A DNA stretch of 64,000 nt from CAUYUA01 sp963575675 (lineage in GTDB: Bacteria; Pseudomonadota; Alphaproteobacteria; Azospirillales; Azospirillaceae): the NCBI GenBank assembly GCA_963575675.1, contig CAUYUA010000033.1, positions 3,281 to 67,280 on the forward strand, given 5' to 3'. Positions 53,256 to 61,864 of this stretch are shown here, piece after piece. The position numbers and the translations under genes were made by a program. The notes under the pieces were generated by a model. It was not told the DNA's origin, did not search any database, and saw only the letters and a list, made by a program, of their open reading frames with translations. Position 1 is the stretch's first letter; each line of letters opens with the position of its first letter.

Positions 53256-53368
53256 GCGCCTTCTTCCTTCGAAAACCTCGACTCCTTCAAAGCCTATGGC
53301 ATTCCTGCTCTCGTTTCAATGGCCTTGATCGGCCTTCATCAGAAGTTATCTTTTGTCTTTGCGTTTTT

Positions 53369-53440
53369 CGGATAAGGGGGGGCTTTAGCTCTTTCCCCCC
53401 CTTATGATCCCGAGCGATCAAGAACACAGTCTCCGGATAT
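53369..53440. repeat. solo right arm of the dispersed inverted repeat
   Basis: GGATAAGGGGGGGCTTTAGC, a C7 run, CTTATGATCCCGAGCGATCA and AGAACACAGTCTCCGG match the right arms at 14977-15050 and 49958-50028, with TTTTTATG behind. No left arm is present. It sits between glgB (ends 53489) and the puuA-like gene (starts 53255), where its hairpin and T-tract could end glgB transcription. Confidence 0.8.
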
Positions 53441-53488
53441 TTTTATGTGGAGTTGAGACGCATGGGCCGATCGTTTGGCTCGTCGGCG

Positions 53489-55750
53489 TTACATGTCTTT
53501 TTGCAGCTCTAAAAACAAGAATCCCAAAGGCGGCAGCGTTAAAACAATAGACCATGCGCGACCATGGCAAGGAATTTTTTCCGCCGTCACCACGCCGCCA
53601 TTTTCAACGTCGCAACCACCGTAACACGAAGCGTCCGTGTTGAGACGTTCGACATAATCTCCAGATTCAGGAACCCCGATTCGATAATTATGACGTGGTT
53701 CCGGTGTGAAATTACCGATCGCAATCACGGGACGCGCACGGTCTTTGCCGCGTCGGATAAAGGAAATTACGCTATTCTCATAGTCATTTGGCTCGATCCA
53801 TTCGAATCCGGCGGACTCGCAATCAAGCTCCCATAAAGCGGGCGTCGCCTGATAATAGTGATTGAGATCGCGAATTAAGCTCTGAATTCCTTGATGCGCA
53901 GGATCGGCCAGTAAATCCCAGTCTAGGCCGGCGTCATGATTCCACTCGCGTTCTTGAGCGAATTCACCGCCCATGAACAACAGCTTTTTGCCGGGGTGAG
54001 CATAGAGAAAACCGTAATAAGCGCGGAGATTGGCGAATTTCTGCCAACGATCTCCCGGCATTTTTCCCAACAGCGAGCCTTTGCCGTGAACGACTTCGTC
54101 ATGACTGAGCGGCAAGACGAAATTCTCACTGTATTGATAAAGCTGAGCAAAAGTAAGATCGTTATGATGATGGCGACGATGAATCGGGTCTTTGGAGAAA
54201 TAGCGTAAGGTGTCATGCATCCACCCCATATTCCATTTGAACCCAAAACCAAGCCCTCCCTCCCACGTTGGGCGTGAGACTCCAGGCCACGCGGTAGACT
54301 CTTCCGCAACAGTCATCGCCCCAGAATGCTGACCATAAGCAAGTTCATTAAGTTTCTTTAAAAACGAAATGGCTTCAAGATTTTCCTTGCCGCCATAGCG
54401 ATTGGGGATCCATTCGCCGTCTTTTCGACTGTAGTCGAGGTAGAGCATCGAGGCGACGGCATCGACCCTCAGTCCATCCATATGGAAAGAATCAAGCCAG
54501 TACAACGCATTGCCCAGAAGGAAATTATTCACCTCACGGCGACCATAGTTATAGACCAATGTGTTCCAATCCGGATGATAACCTTGACGCGGATCGGCGT
54601 GCTCGTAGAGGCACGTTCCGTCGAAACACGCGAGTCCATGTTGGTCTGAAGGGAAATGGCCGGGCACCCAATCGAGCAACACGCCAATGTTATGGGCATG
54701 ACAAACGTCTATGAAGGCGCGGAAATCGTCTGGGGCGCCATGGCGGCTTGTGGGAGCGTAGAGGCCGATCGGTTGGTATCCCCAAGAGCCGTCGAAGGGG
54801 AATTCAGTAATAGGCAGCAGCTCGATATGAGTGAAACCCATGGTTTTGACGTAAGAAACCAACTCTTCCGCCAGTTCTTGGTAACTAAGGTAGCGGTTGT
54901 TTTCTTCGGCCCGACGTTTCCAAGATCCTAAATGAACTTCATATATAGAGATCGGCGCTTCTCGATGATTGGCGGAATGGCGTTGTTGTTCCATCCACTC
55001 TTTGTCGGTCCAGACAAAACGGTTGGTTGGCGCGACAACAGAGGCGGTGCGTGGTGGATGTTCTGCGGCGAAAGCGACGGGATCGGCTTTTAGGGGTTGA
55101 ACAACGCCGTCGGCGCCGCGAATTTCGAATTTATAGCAAGCGCCGGGGCCAATGCCCGGCACAAAAATTTCCCACACGCCGCAATCGTGGCGATGACGCA
55201 TTGGAAGACGTCTGCCGTCCCATGCGCAAAAGTCGCCAACGACGCTGACGCGCCGGGCGTTGGGAGCCCAAACAGCAAAGGCTGTTCCCGCCACGCCTTC
55301 AAGGGTGAGCTGGTGGGCGCCGAGTCGTTCGAAGGCGCGCAGATGAGAGCCTTCAGCCAGAAGGTGGACGTCGAGTTCGCCAAGAATCGGGGGAAAGCTG
55401 TAAGCATCGTCAAAAATGACGGTTTGATCGCCGAATTGAATGCGCAGGCGATAGGGAAAGCGAGAGTGACGGTTGGAAGGAAGAGAAGCGTAGAAAAATC
55501 CATCTGGATGAATCAGACTGAGATCGGCAATGTCGGCCCCGGTTTGGGCGTCGAGAAGGCAAACAGCGGAAGCTCCTGGAAGGAAGGCGCGAACGGAGAG
55601 GCTTTTCCCAGTGGCGTCTTGATGTAGGCCGAGGACGGAGAAAGGATCCCCGTGATCCGCGCGAGCAAGAGCGTCTGCTGCGGCGCGTAAAGCGGCGAGA
55701 ACCGGCGATTCCAGCGAGTGACGCGCGACGTTTTCGGAGGTGAGGGACAT
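53489..55750 (-). CDS. glgB: 1,4-alpha-glucan branching enzyme GlgB
   Basis: This 753-residue GH13 enzyme creates alpha-1,6 branches in glycogen. A CBM48-type domain (about 120-240: FAVWAPNARRVSVVGDFCAW) precedes the catalytic barrel. Active-site motifs are DWVPGHFPSD, the nucleophile in HMDGLRVDAVASMLYLDY, the acid/base in TVAEESTAW, and LPLSHDEVVHGKGSLL. The C-terminal beta domain ends FLFLELQKDM. The extra N-terminal module (about 20-115) is of the long GlgB type. No other glycogen genes are adjacent. It starts at ATG 55750. Confidence 0.96.
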   Translation of the reverse strand: MSLTSENVARHSLESPVLAALRAAADALARADHGDPFSVLGLHQDATGKSLSVRAFLPGASAVCLLDAQTGADIADLSLIHPDGFFYASLPSNRHSRFPYRLRIQFGDQTVIFDDAYSFPPILGELDVHLLAEGSHLRAFERLGAHQLTLEGVAGTAFAVWAPNARRVSVVGDFCAWDGRRLPMRHRHDCGVWEIFVPGIGPGACYKFEIRGADGVVQPLKADPVAFAAEHPPRTASVVAPTNRFVWTDKEWMEQQRHSANHREAPISIYEVHLGSWKRRAEENNRYLSYQELAEELVSYVKTMGFTHIELLPITEFPFDGSWGYQPIGLYAPTSRHGAPDDFRAFIDVCHAHNIGVLLDWVPGHFPSDQHGLACFDGTCLYEHADPRQGYHPDWNTLVYNYGRREVNNFLLGNALYWLDSFHMDGLRVDAVASMLYLDYSRKDGEWIPNRYGGKENLEAISFLKKLNELAYGQHSGAMTVAEESTAWPGVSRPTWEGGLGFGFKWNMGWMHDTLRYFSKDPIHRRHHHNDLTFAQLYQYSENFVLPLSHDEVVHGKGSLLGKMPGDRWQKFANLRAYYGFLYAHPGKKLLFMGGEFAQEREWNHDAGLDWDLLADPAHQGIQSLIRDLNHYYQATPALWELDCESAGFEWIEPNDYENSVISFIRRGKDRARPVIAIGNFTPEPRHNYRIGVPESGDYVERLNTDASCYGGCDVENGGVVTAEKIPCHGRAWSIVLTLPPLGFLFLELQKDM

Positions 55751-55935
55751 GACCTAAACCCAAAAGAAGCGAACGTCGCACAATATCATCTTGAGGGTTT
55801 TATCGCCACAAAACACCGCAGACTCTCGAAACCGAGAGCCTGGTGAATAATTTGTCAAGATATGGTGGAGAAATAATAAATAAAATAAGGTTTGTGACTA
55901 TATTTTCGATGCTCTCTAATTTTTACTCAGACTCC

Positions 55936-56688
55936 TTATCGACGAGAACGACGCGAAACCGCAGCTCCAAAAGCGCGAAATATTGGAATCGACGCAGAAG
56001 CTTCAGAACACAACCATTCAGGATGCCACTGCACTCCAAGCGCAAAACTCGGCGCCTCCTTAACGCGCACGGCCTCGATCATGCCGTCTTCGGCGGTTGC
56101 TTCCACAATCAAATCAGGCGCAAGAGAATCTATTCCTTGGTCATGGAGAGAATTCACCATAATTGTTTCCGTCTGCATCAACGAGCGCAACATTCCTCCA
56201 GACGTCAAACGCACCGAATGCGCAACTTCAAATTGCTCTTCTATTGGCAAAGTCTCGTCCGGACTATGTTTAAAGAAACCGGGAACATTATGCACAACCT
56301 GATGCAGAGTTCCTCCCAAAGCAACATTTAACTCCTGGTGTCCTCGACAAATCGCCAACACCGGAACTCCAGCGGCAATGGCTTTGCGTAGAAGCGGCAA
56401 AGTTGTGGCGTCGCGTTCAGGATCGTGAAGCGTTCCCGGAGCAGAGGGAGGGCCGTTATAGTGGCGCGGCTCAACATTTGACTCACTTCCAGTAATCAGC
56501 AGACCATCAAGGTGTCGCAACAAGTCGTCAAGATCAAGTTGAGGGCCGATAGCGGGAATGATCAAAGGCAAAGACAGCGTATATTCGCGAACGGCGCGCA
56601 CATACTTATCTCCTGCGCCGTGAAACGGAAGAGTGTCGACAGGAAAAGCGCAAGCCGGAATTCCGACGACAGGCGAAAGAGAGCGCAT
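55936..56688 (-). CDS. class C26 gamma-glutamyl hydrolase (PuuD-like)
   Basis: This 250-residue class I amidotransferase-like hydrolase starts MRSLSPVVGIPACAFP at ATG 56688. The catalytic Cys is in PVLAICRGHQELNVALGG and the His-Glu pair in FALGVQWHPEW. HLDGLLITGSESNVEPRHY and VNSLHDQGIDSLAPDLIVEA are typical of PuuD, which frees GABA from gamma-glutamyl-GABA. Its pairing with the puuA-like gene across glgB suggests a putrescine degradation role. The AT-rich 185-bp gap downstream has a weak CTCTCG/CGAGAG hairpin at 55824-55839. Confidence 0.87.
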   Translation of the reverse strand: MRSLSPVVGIPACAFPVDTLPFHGAGDKYVRAVREYTLSLPLIIPAIGPQLDLDDLLRHLDGLLITGSESNVEPRHYNGPPSAPGTLHDPERDATTLPLLRKAIAAGVPVLAICRGHQELNVALGGTLHQVVHNVPGFFKHSPDETLPIEEQFEVAHSVRLTSGGMLRSLMQTETIMVNSLHDQGIDSLAPDLIVEATAEDGMIEAVRVKEAPSFALGVQWHPEWLCSEASASIPIFRAFGAAVSRRSRR

Positions 56689-56770
56689 GGAAAAACCACA
56701 TAAGAAGAGGTTCCCGGCGGCGTTGGTTGATGTGTTGTCCTCCTTCGCCTCCGCTCCGGCAAGGGGCGAG

Positions 56771-57505
56771 TTACGGCGCCAAAGGCGAGATCGATAGAGG
56801 ATCAACCTGCGGCGCTCCAGAGTTGCGCCCGCCGAAAATAGCAGTCCCCACACGCACAAGCGTGGCTCCGAATCGAACGGCGATCGGATAATCCTGGCTC
56901 ATGCCCATACTGATTTCCGGAAGGTTTAACCGATGCGCCAAATCGGCCAGCAAGGCGAAATGCAACGCAGGCTCTTCATCCACCGGCGGAATCGCCATAA
57001 GACCGGAAATCGGCAATTGGCAACGATCGCGACAGAAGTCCAAAAACGCCGGAACTTCGATTGGAGCAATTCCCGCCTTTTGCGATTCTTCACCTGTATT
57101 GACCTCAATCAAACAACGCGGTCGCCGCTGCGTCCGTGTAAACTCCTCAGCCAAAGCTTCCGCCAAACGCGGTCGATCTACGGTTTGGATGACGTCAAAC
57201 AACGCCACCGCATCGCGAACCTTATTCGTCTGCAACGCTCCGATCAAATGTAGTTCAATATCGGAGTGTCGCGTCCGCAACTCCGGCCATTTGGTTTTGG
57301 CCTCTTGCACCCGGTTTTCGCCGAACACTCTCTGTCCGGCAGCCAGCGCTGCTTCCAGAGCCTCAATCGGCTGCGTCTTGCTGACCGCTACAAGAGACGT
57401 CTCGTCCGGTTTTCGACCAACCGCCTTCGCGGCGGCGGCGATCTCACAGCGAACGGTAATGAGGGATGCGGATATAGAGCAGGACGAAACGGGCGCGTCA
57501 GTCAT
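56771..57505 (-). CDS. pyridoxal phosphate homeostasis protein YggS/PLPBP
   Basis: This 244-residue PLP-binding TIM-barrel protein of the YggS family has the PLP-lysine motif SLVAVSKTQPIEAL, GQRVFGENRVQEAKTKWPEL, LHLIGALQTNKVRDAVALFD, CLIEVNTGEESQKAGIAP, LPISGLMAIPP, and the phosphate-binding ISMGMSQDYPIAVRFGATLV then RVGTAIFG. It keeps free PLP levels balanced and has no known catalytic activity. In the usual family QTNK sequence the residue pattern is HxIG.LQ; here it is HLIGALQ. Confidence 0.94.
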   Translation of the reverse strand: MTDAPVSSCSISASLITVRCEIAAAAKAVGRKPDETSLVAVSKTQPIEALEAALAAGQRVFGENRVQEAKTKWPELRTRHSDIELHLIGALQTNKVRDAVALFDVIQTVDRPRLAEALAEEFTRTQRRPRCLIEVNTGEESQKAGIAPIEVPAFLDFCRDRCQLPISGLMAIPPVDEEPALHFALLADLAHRLNLPEISMGMSQDYPIAVRFGATLVRVGTAIFGGRNSGAPQVDPLSISPLAP

Positions 57506-57685
57506 CGGTGCGTGTATCTCAGCGTCTCAAAATGGTTTCGAAATCGTTTATTGCGCCTCGGGCGCACTCCAAGCGGGAGCGCACTATAAGCGTCTCATCT
57601 ACATTCGGCAATCCGGGAATACACACCTCTCTTGTGAATTTTATCGTTTGGACGCATCAGAGGCGGTGGCGTCATCAGCGCGCCA

Positions 57686-59969
57686 TTATCGCACCGGCTT
57701 TAAAGTATCGCGATTCTGAAGAATGCAATCAGTCTCTTTCCGTTTTAGATGCCGGCATACAGAACGCAGTTTTTGTTCTTCGCCATCGGCATAAAGACGA
57801 AACATGTTTCGACCGTCAGGAAGCGTGACTTGACGAATGACGGGAGTCGTTTCCAATAGATTTGGGTAGTCCTGGATCATCTCGTTCCACTGTTCTTGCG
57901 CTTTTGCGGCGGTCTTGAACGAGGCAAGCTGTACGAGAATTGAGCCTGGAGGGGTGGGCTGTTTGGTGGCGATGATTTCTTGAATAGGCGGGGTGATTGT
58001 AGGCGAGGCGATGTCTGTCGCAGAGGTTTGAGGTTTGCTCTGTGTCGAGGACTCTTCGTTGATCGGCGGCGATATGGTGGTCTGATCCGGAGCCTTATCT
58101 AAAACGGAGGTCTCGTGAGCAGAAGGCGTTTCGATAGCGGAAGGCGTTTCGATAAGAGGGTGTGGCTCTGCGTTAGCAGCGGGCTCCACTGCCGCGTTCG
58201 CATTGGCAGCGGGCTTCACTGCCGCGTTGACGGTTGGCGTTGTCGAGGCGGAAGGCGGCTGTGTCGTAATTGCAGTTTGTTTGGCTAAAAGCGGTGAAAA
58301 ATCGAATTGTCCTTTGTTCCATAGGGCCAGAGCGGCGTCGATTTGTCTTGCCACGAACGCGATATCGTCGGTGGGCATATTCTCAGGCAAAGGGTCAACG
58401 CCTAGAGAGATTTGGAGCCCTGCGGCGGCGTTCTGAGCCTCAGCCAGGGCGAGATCGCGACGAATGCTCGAAACCAGACGTCCGGCGTCGCGGCGAATGG
58501 TTTCCAGCTCGTTTCCGGTGCGGGCTTTCTCGGCGGCGACGGCGATTTTGTAGAGTTTCTCATCGACGCGCGCCAAATCTTCGGCTGAGTCTACGTCGTC
58601 GCGCGCTTCGCGCAGCCGCAGCCAGGCGATGCGCACTTGGGTGAGCACGGTCATATGTAGGGCTTGGCGACGCAGCACGCCGATATACTCTTGAGTTTCT
58701 GCTTGGCGAATGGCTGAAGGGCCTGAAAGCAGGTTCATCAAATTCCAAGTCAGCCGCAACCCGGCCTCGGCCCAGACGTTGTTGACGAGGAAACGGTTGC
58801 TGTCGAAACTGCCGGAAATATTGAATTCTAGACCGGGCAATAGGCGTAGAATAGCTTTGCGGGTGTCGTCGGCGTTGATTCGAGTTTGGTAGTCTTCTTC
58901 ACGCAGTTCCGGACGGCTGACCAGAGCAAGGCGCTCCAAGTCTTCGAGGTTGTTTGTTATGTTCGGCAAGGATAAGCGCTCTGGGACAAGGAGAGAAAAA
59001 TTTTGTCCCGGAGGAAGATTCATCAACGCCGCCAGCTCGATTTTGGCCGAGACCAAATCGCGGTTGAGCTGCTGGAGTTGGTTTTGGAGATCAAGCAAGT
59101 TCTTTTGGTAATCGAGCGTGCGTGCGTGCGGGAGATTGAACGCCTTGGTCTTCGATTTTGCGAGAGAGGGCTAAGGCGAAGCGCACATGCTCCATCAAAG
59201 GGGTCAGTTCGGTTTGGAGGCGCTCGGCGATTACGACGCGCCAAAAGGCCAATCGTCCTTGTTGAAGGATTGTGTGAACGGCTTTGCGGCGGCGTTCTTC
59301 GGCGATCAGAACGCGATCGGATTGTTGCCGAGCGCGCAGATAGCTGACTCCGAAATCAAGAACATTCCAGACCATGCCGAGATTGGCGGTTTGGCGGCGC
59401 TGCTCTTGAGAGGTTGAGGGTTCAAGAGATTGCTGGCCGGTGGCTACGGAGAGACTGGTGGATCCGGCGCTGTTGCTGCGACTGGTGTATCCGGCGGAGG
59501 AGGTGATTTGGGGTAGGAGTTCAAATGCGCCAAGTTCCGCCATGCCGAGCGCCACCGCCGAATCCATGGCGCGCAGCCGATTTTCAAGGTTATGCTTTAT
59601 TGCGCGCGCCAAGACCTCGGGTAAAGAAAGTTTGGCGGGCAACGGGTCAAGAACATTGGCGCTGAACAGAGCAATATGATCTGCGGAAGCTCGGATGGCG
59701 CGTTCTTGCGGCGTGAGAGGATCGGAGGAAACGGCGCATCCGATCAGGCCGAGCGCAAGCGCGAAAGCTGTTGTGCGCGCTAAGAGTGTGTTCGGAGAAT
59801 GCGCCGCTGCCTTTTGTGAGTTTTGGCGCGCTCGTTGATCGAAATCAACGTCGGCAGAGCGTAAAGCCTCGGCCAAGGGGTTCAACTTGACGGGGGAGCG
59901 CCTCAGCCGTTGGAAATGTTGGCGTATTTCTCGGAAGGAGGGGGATTTTACGCTGAGACGGGATGTCAT
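57686..59969 (-). pseudogene. TolC-type outer membrane efflux lipoprotein fused to a C-terminal SPOR domain, frame broken at (GCGT)3
   Basis: The 5' half (59969 to a TGA at 59091) encodes a TolC/OprM-type protein with lipobox LALGLIGCAVSS and helices such as RAIKHNLENRLRAMDSAVAL. Its family-like sequence stops after KIEDQGVQSPAR. The 3' half, in another frame from about 59110 to 57686, resumes with LDYQKNLLDLQNQLQQL and LVSAKIELAALMNLPPG. It ends with a Pro/Ala/Thr-rich linker and a SPOR domain (ILVQLASFKTAAKAQEQWNE to MFRLYADGEEQKLRSVC). The frames meet in GCGTGCGTGCGT at 59117-59128. Deleting one 4-bp unit gives SPARTLDYQKN and a 759-residue protein. The N-terminal start is uncertain because the lipobox lies about 75 residues in. 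SPOR domains bind denuded peptidoglycan; the fusion to TolC is unusual. Confidence 0.85.
59117..59131. repeat. tetranucleotide GCGT tract at the frame break
   Basis: Three perfect GCGT units plus GCG (the ACGC direction on the coding strand) lie exactly where the two TolC frames meet. With two units the frame would be continuous. A 4-bp tract can change the frame by slippage, though three units are few. Confidence 0.85.
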
Positions 59970-60174
59970 GATCAACTTGCCTTCGGCGGCCTGGGCGTCT
60001 TTGATGTGAGGAGCCTACGTCTTTAAAAGGAGCGTTTCGGCGCGTTTTCCGTCTCGGCGTGTTTGCCGTTTTGTGAGGTTGAGAGTGGTTTCGGTTTGGA
60101 CATCTGCGGGCGAGGCGGCGGAGGGCGAGACAGCGGAGGGCGAGACAGCGGGCTTTGTTATGAAATCCGAAGGT

Positions 60175-60765
60175 CTAGAGACGTCGGGCGACTATGTGGA
60201 AAGACATATAGGAGTCAGGGAAAAGCGTGTGTTCGATAATTTCGAATCCTATGCTCGTCACATGCTCGGCCAAAGCGTCGGGTTCAGGCTGCCAGAGGTG
60301 GTGATGAAGCGATTTGGGGCTCCACATCAAGCACGCTGGGTGTGGAAGATAGAGGTAAAGAATTCCGCCTGATTTTAGCGCTCGTCGCCATTCCAACAGA
60401 GCCTCGCGCCAATGGTCGAGGTGCTCCAGGCAGTGGGAAGAGAACACGTAATCCAGAGCGCCGTCAGCCTCTTGAATCTTGTAGGCGTGTTCGTCAGGAT
60501 TGTTTTCGATCGGGCGGGCGCCCGGAAATGGAAACTTGCCGGCGCCGACATCCACGCCGCGACCATGGCAATATTTCTTGGCGTGATAAAGGCAAGAAGC
60601 GGCGGCCTCGCCGCGCACAAGATAGCCGGGGTAGTCGCCGGACGCCATAAAATACCGTATGGACGACCCACGTCCGCGCCACCGTCGCGTTGCCGTCACC
60701 GCCGTCAAGATCGGAGCCGTCGACAGCGTCAACAGCGTTTGCAGTCTGTTGCTCCACCTGCTCAT
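60175..60765 (-). CDS. SAM-dependent methyltransferase-like protein
   Basis: This protein of about 196 residues has a methyltransferase-11-type core: GRGVDVGAGKFPFPGARPIE for SAM binding, ADGALDYVFSSHCLEHLDHW, EWRRALKSGGILYLYLPHPA, and a C-terminal SYMSFHIVARRL. RYFMASGDYPGYLVRGEAAA precedes the core. The N-terminus is uncertain: ATG 60765 gives 35 unconserved residues before it, and ATG 60648 (MASGDYPGYL) is the inner choice. Another frame from 60793 is open and could indicate an N-terminal frameshift. The substrate is unknown. It is on the same strand as the TolC gene and diverges from the small secreted proteins. Confidence 0.72.
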   Translation of the reverse strand: MSRWSNRLQTLLTLSTAPILTAVTATRRWRGRGSSIRYFMASGDYPGYLVRGEAAASCLYHAKKYCHGRGVDVGAGKFPFPGARPIENNPDEHAYKIQEADGALDYVFSSHCLEHLDHWREALLEWRRALKSGGILYLYLPHPACLMWSPKSLHHHLWQPEPDALAEHVTSIGFEIIEHTLFPDSYMSFHIVARRL

Positions 60766-60938
60766 TGCTGATCCGTTCGTTTTCCGTCATCATGCATTTG
60801 TTGTCACCGTTTGTGGAGCATATCAGGCAGACGGGGCTTCTGCTAGGAACTCTCTTGAGCTTTGGCGGGAGCGAATGATTTGGACGCGATTCTGTTGCAG
60901 ATACAGAACGGATTCTTACGGGGTAAAGGGAAGAAAAG

Positions 60939-61349
60939 ATGAAGCGGTTGTTGATTTTATGTTTCCTTGGAGTCGGCCTTTTGATTGGCGCGGGCGCAAC
61001 TGCGGTGATGGCGGCGGATGCTCCGCCGCCGGTGGTGAGTTCGGCTGTTGTCTATGATTTGGTTGGAACCGATGCGGCGCCTGGAAATGCGGAATACAAA
61101 GGGACCGTGCAGTTGGAGCGCAAAGATTCGACAGTGATTGTGACTTGGAATGTTGAAGGCGAAACCTACGTTGGAACCGGCGTTGTTGACGGCAATGCGA
61201 TGGCTGTGGCCTATGGCGGCGGCGACGATGATGACGAGGTTGGGATTGGGTTGTACATCCGTGATCCTCAAACCGAGGTTGTGACCGGACGTTGGACGGT
61301 TAAAGGCAAGACTATTCTCGGAACGGAACGCTGGACGCCTCGAAAGTAG
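60939..61349 (+). CDS. small secreted protein, paralogue of the next gene
   Basis: This 136-residue protein starts MKRLLILCFLGVGLLIGAGA at ATG 60939 with GGGAAG upstream. Its signal peptide ends VMAADA. The mature part has YDLVGTDAAPGNAEYKGTVQ, VIVTWNVEGETYVGTGVVDG, AMAVAYGG, a GGGDDDDE acidic patch and TILGTERWTPRK. The pattern YKG.V...V.W...G..GTG..DGN.MAV.Y..RDPQT.V..G.W...LGTERW is shared with the neighbour. It looks like a small beta-sandwich of an alphaproteobacterial envelope family, but I cannot assign a function. It lies between the TolC/methyltransferase genes and the M50-HlyD gene. Confidence 0.82.
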   Translation: MKRLLILCFLGVGLLIGAGATAVMAADAPPPVVSSAVVYDLVGTDAAPGNAEYKGTVQLERKDSTVIVTWNVEGETYVGTGVVDGNAMAVAYGGGDDDDEVGIGLYIRDPQTEVVTGRWTVKGKTILGTERWTPRK

Positions 61350-61408
61350 TTGTTATCAGGGCATATGTGTTTCTGTAAAAGTCGCATAAAGGTGAAAGGA
61401 GGAAAGTG

Positions 61409-61789
61409 ATGAAGCGCTTGATGTGTCTTTTTTTGGTTTTGGTGGGCGTTGTGTTCTTTGATGCGTCTGCGGCGCGTGCGGATGCGGATTTAATTTATGA
61501 CGTAACCGGAACCAATCCAGGACAAACAAATGGAGCGCCTGCTTATAAGGGAATTGTCGTGATGCGTCGGAAAGGGCAGGTGGTGACGGTGATTTGGAAG
61601 ATTGGCGGACAGAATGTGGTCGGCACGGGCATTATTGACGGCAACACTATGGCTGTCGGCTATCCAAGCGCAAATGAGCCGGGGGTTGCATTCTATGCTC
61701 GCGATCCTCAAACTGGAGTCGTCAATGGCCAATGGGTTCCGGGTGGCGGATCGTCTCTTGGGACAGAGCGGTGGATTCCTAGAAATTAG
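61409..61789 (+). CDS. small secreted protein, paralogue of the preceding gene
   Basis: This 126-residue protein has a strong ribosome binding site, AGGAGG (61397-61402), 6 nt before ATG 61409. A GTG one codon earlier is too close. The signal peptide ends AARADA. The mature part YKGIVVMRRKGQVVTVIWKI, VVGTGIIDGNTMAVGYP, AFYARDPQTGVVNGQW and SLGTERWIPRN aligns with the upstream copy throughout, so the pair arose by tandem duplication. The acidic patch of the first copy is absent. It faces the convergent M50-HlyD gene, 75 bp away. Confidence 0.82.
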   Translation: MKRLMCLFLVLVGVVFFDASAARADADLIYDVTGTNPGQTNGAPAYKGIVVMRRKGQVVTVIWKIGGQNVVGTGIIDGNTMAVGYPSANEPGVAFYARDPQTGVVNGQWVPGGGSSLGTERWIPRN

Positions 61790-61864
61790 GGCGAGCCGTG
61801 GTCTTTCGCCGCTTTTTGCGGTTTCACTGAATTGAACTTGCTCTCTTGGTCGGTCGCACTGTGG

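Noticed and set aside
60073..60372. Plus-strand frame of 99 codons with an Ala/Glu/Gly repeat
   Set aside because: It is antisense to the 3' end of the methyltransferase gene; the repeat comes from GC-rich intergenic DNA.
60494..60793. Minus-strand frame starting MMTENERISNEQ as an alternative N-terminus of the methyltransferase
   Set aside because: The conserved RYFMASGDYPGY segment is in the other frame. A frameshift is possible but cannot be shown, so it is only mentioned in that entry.
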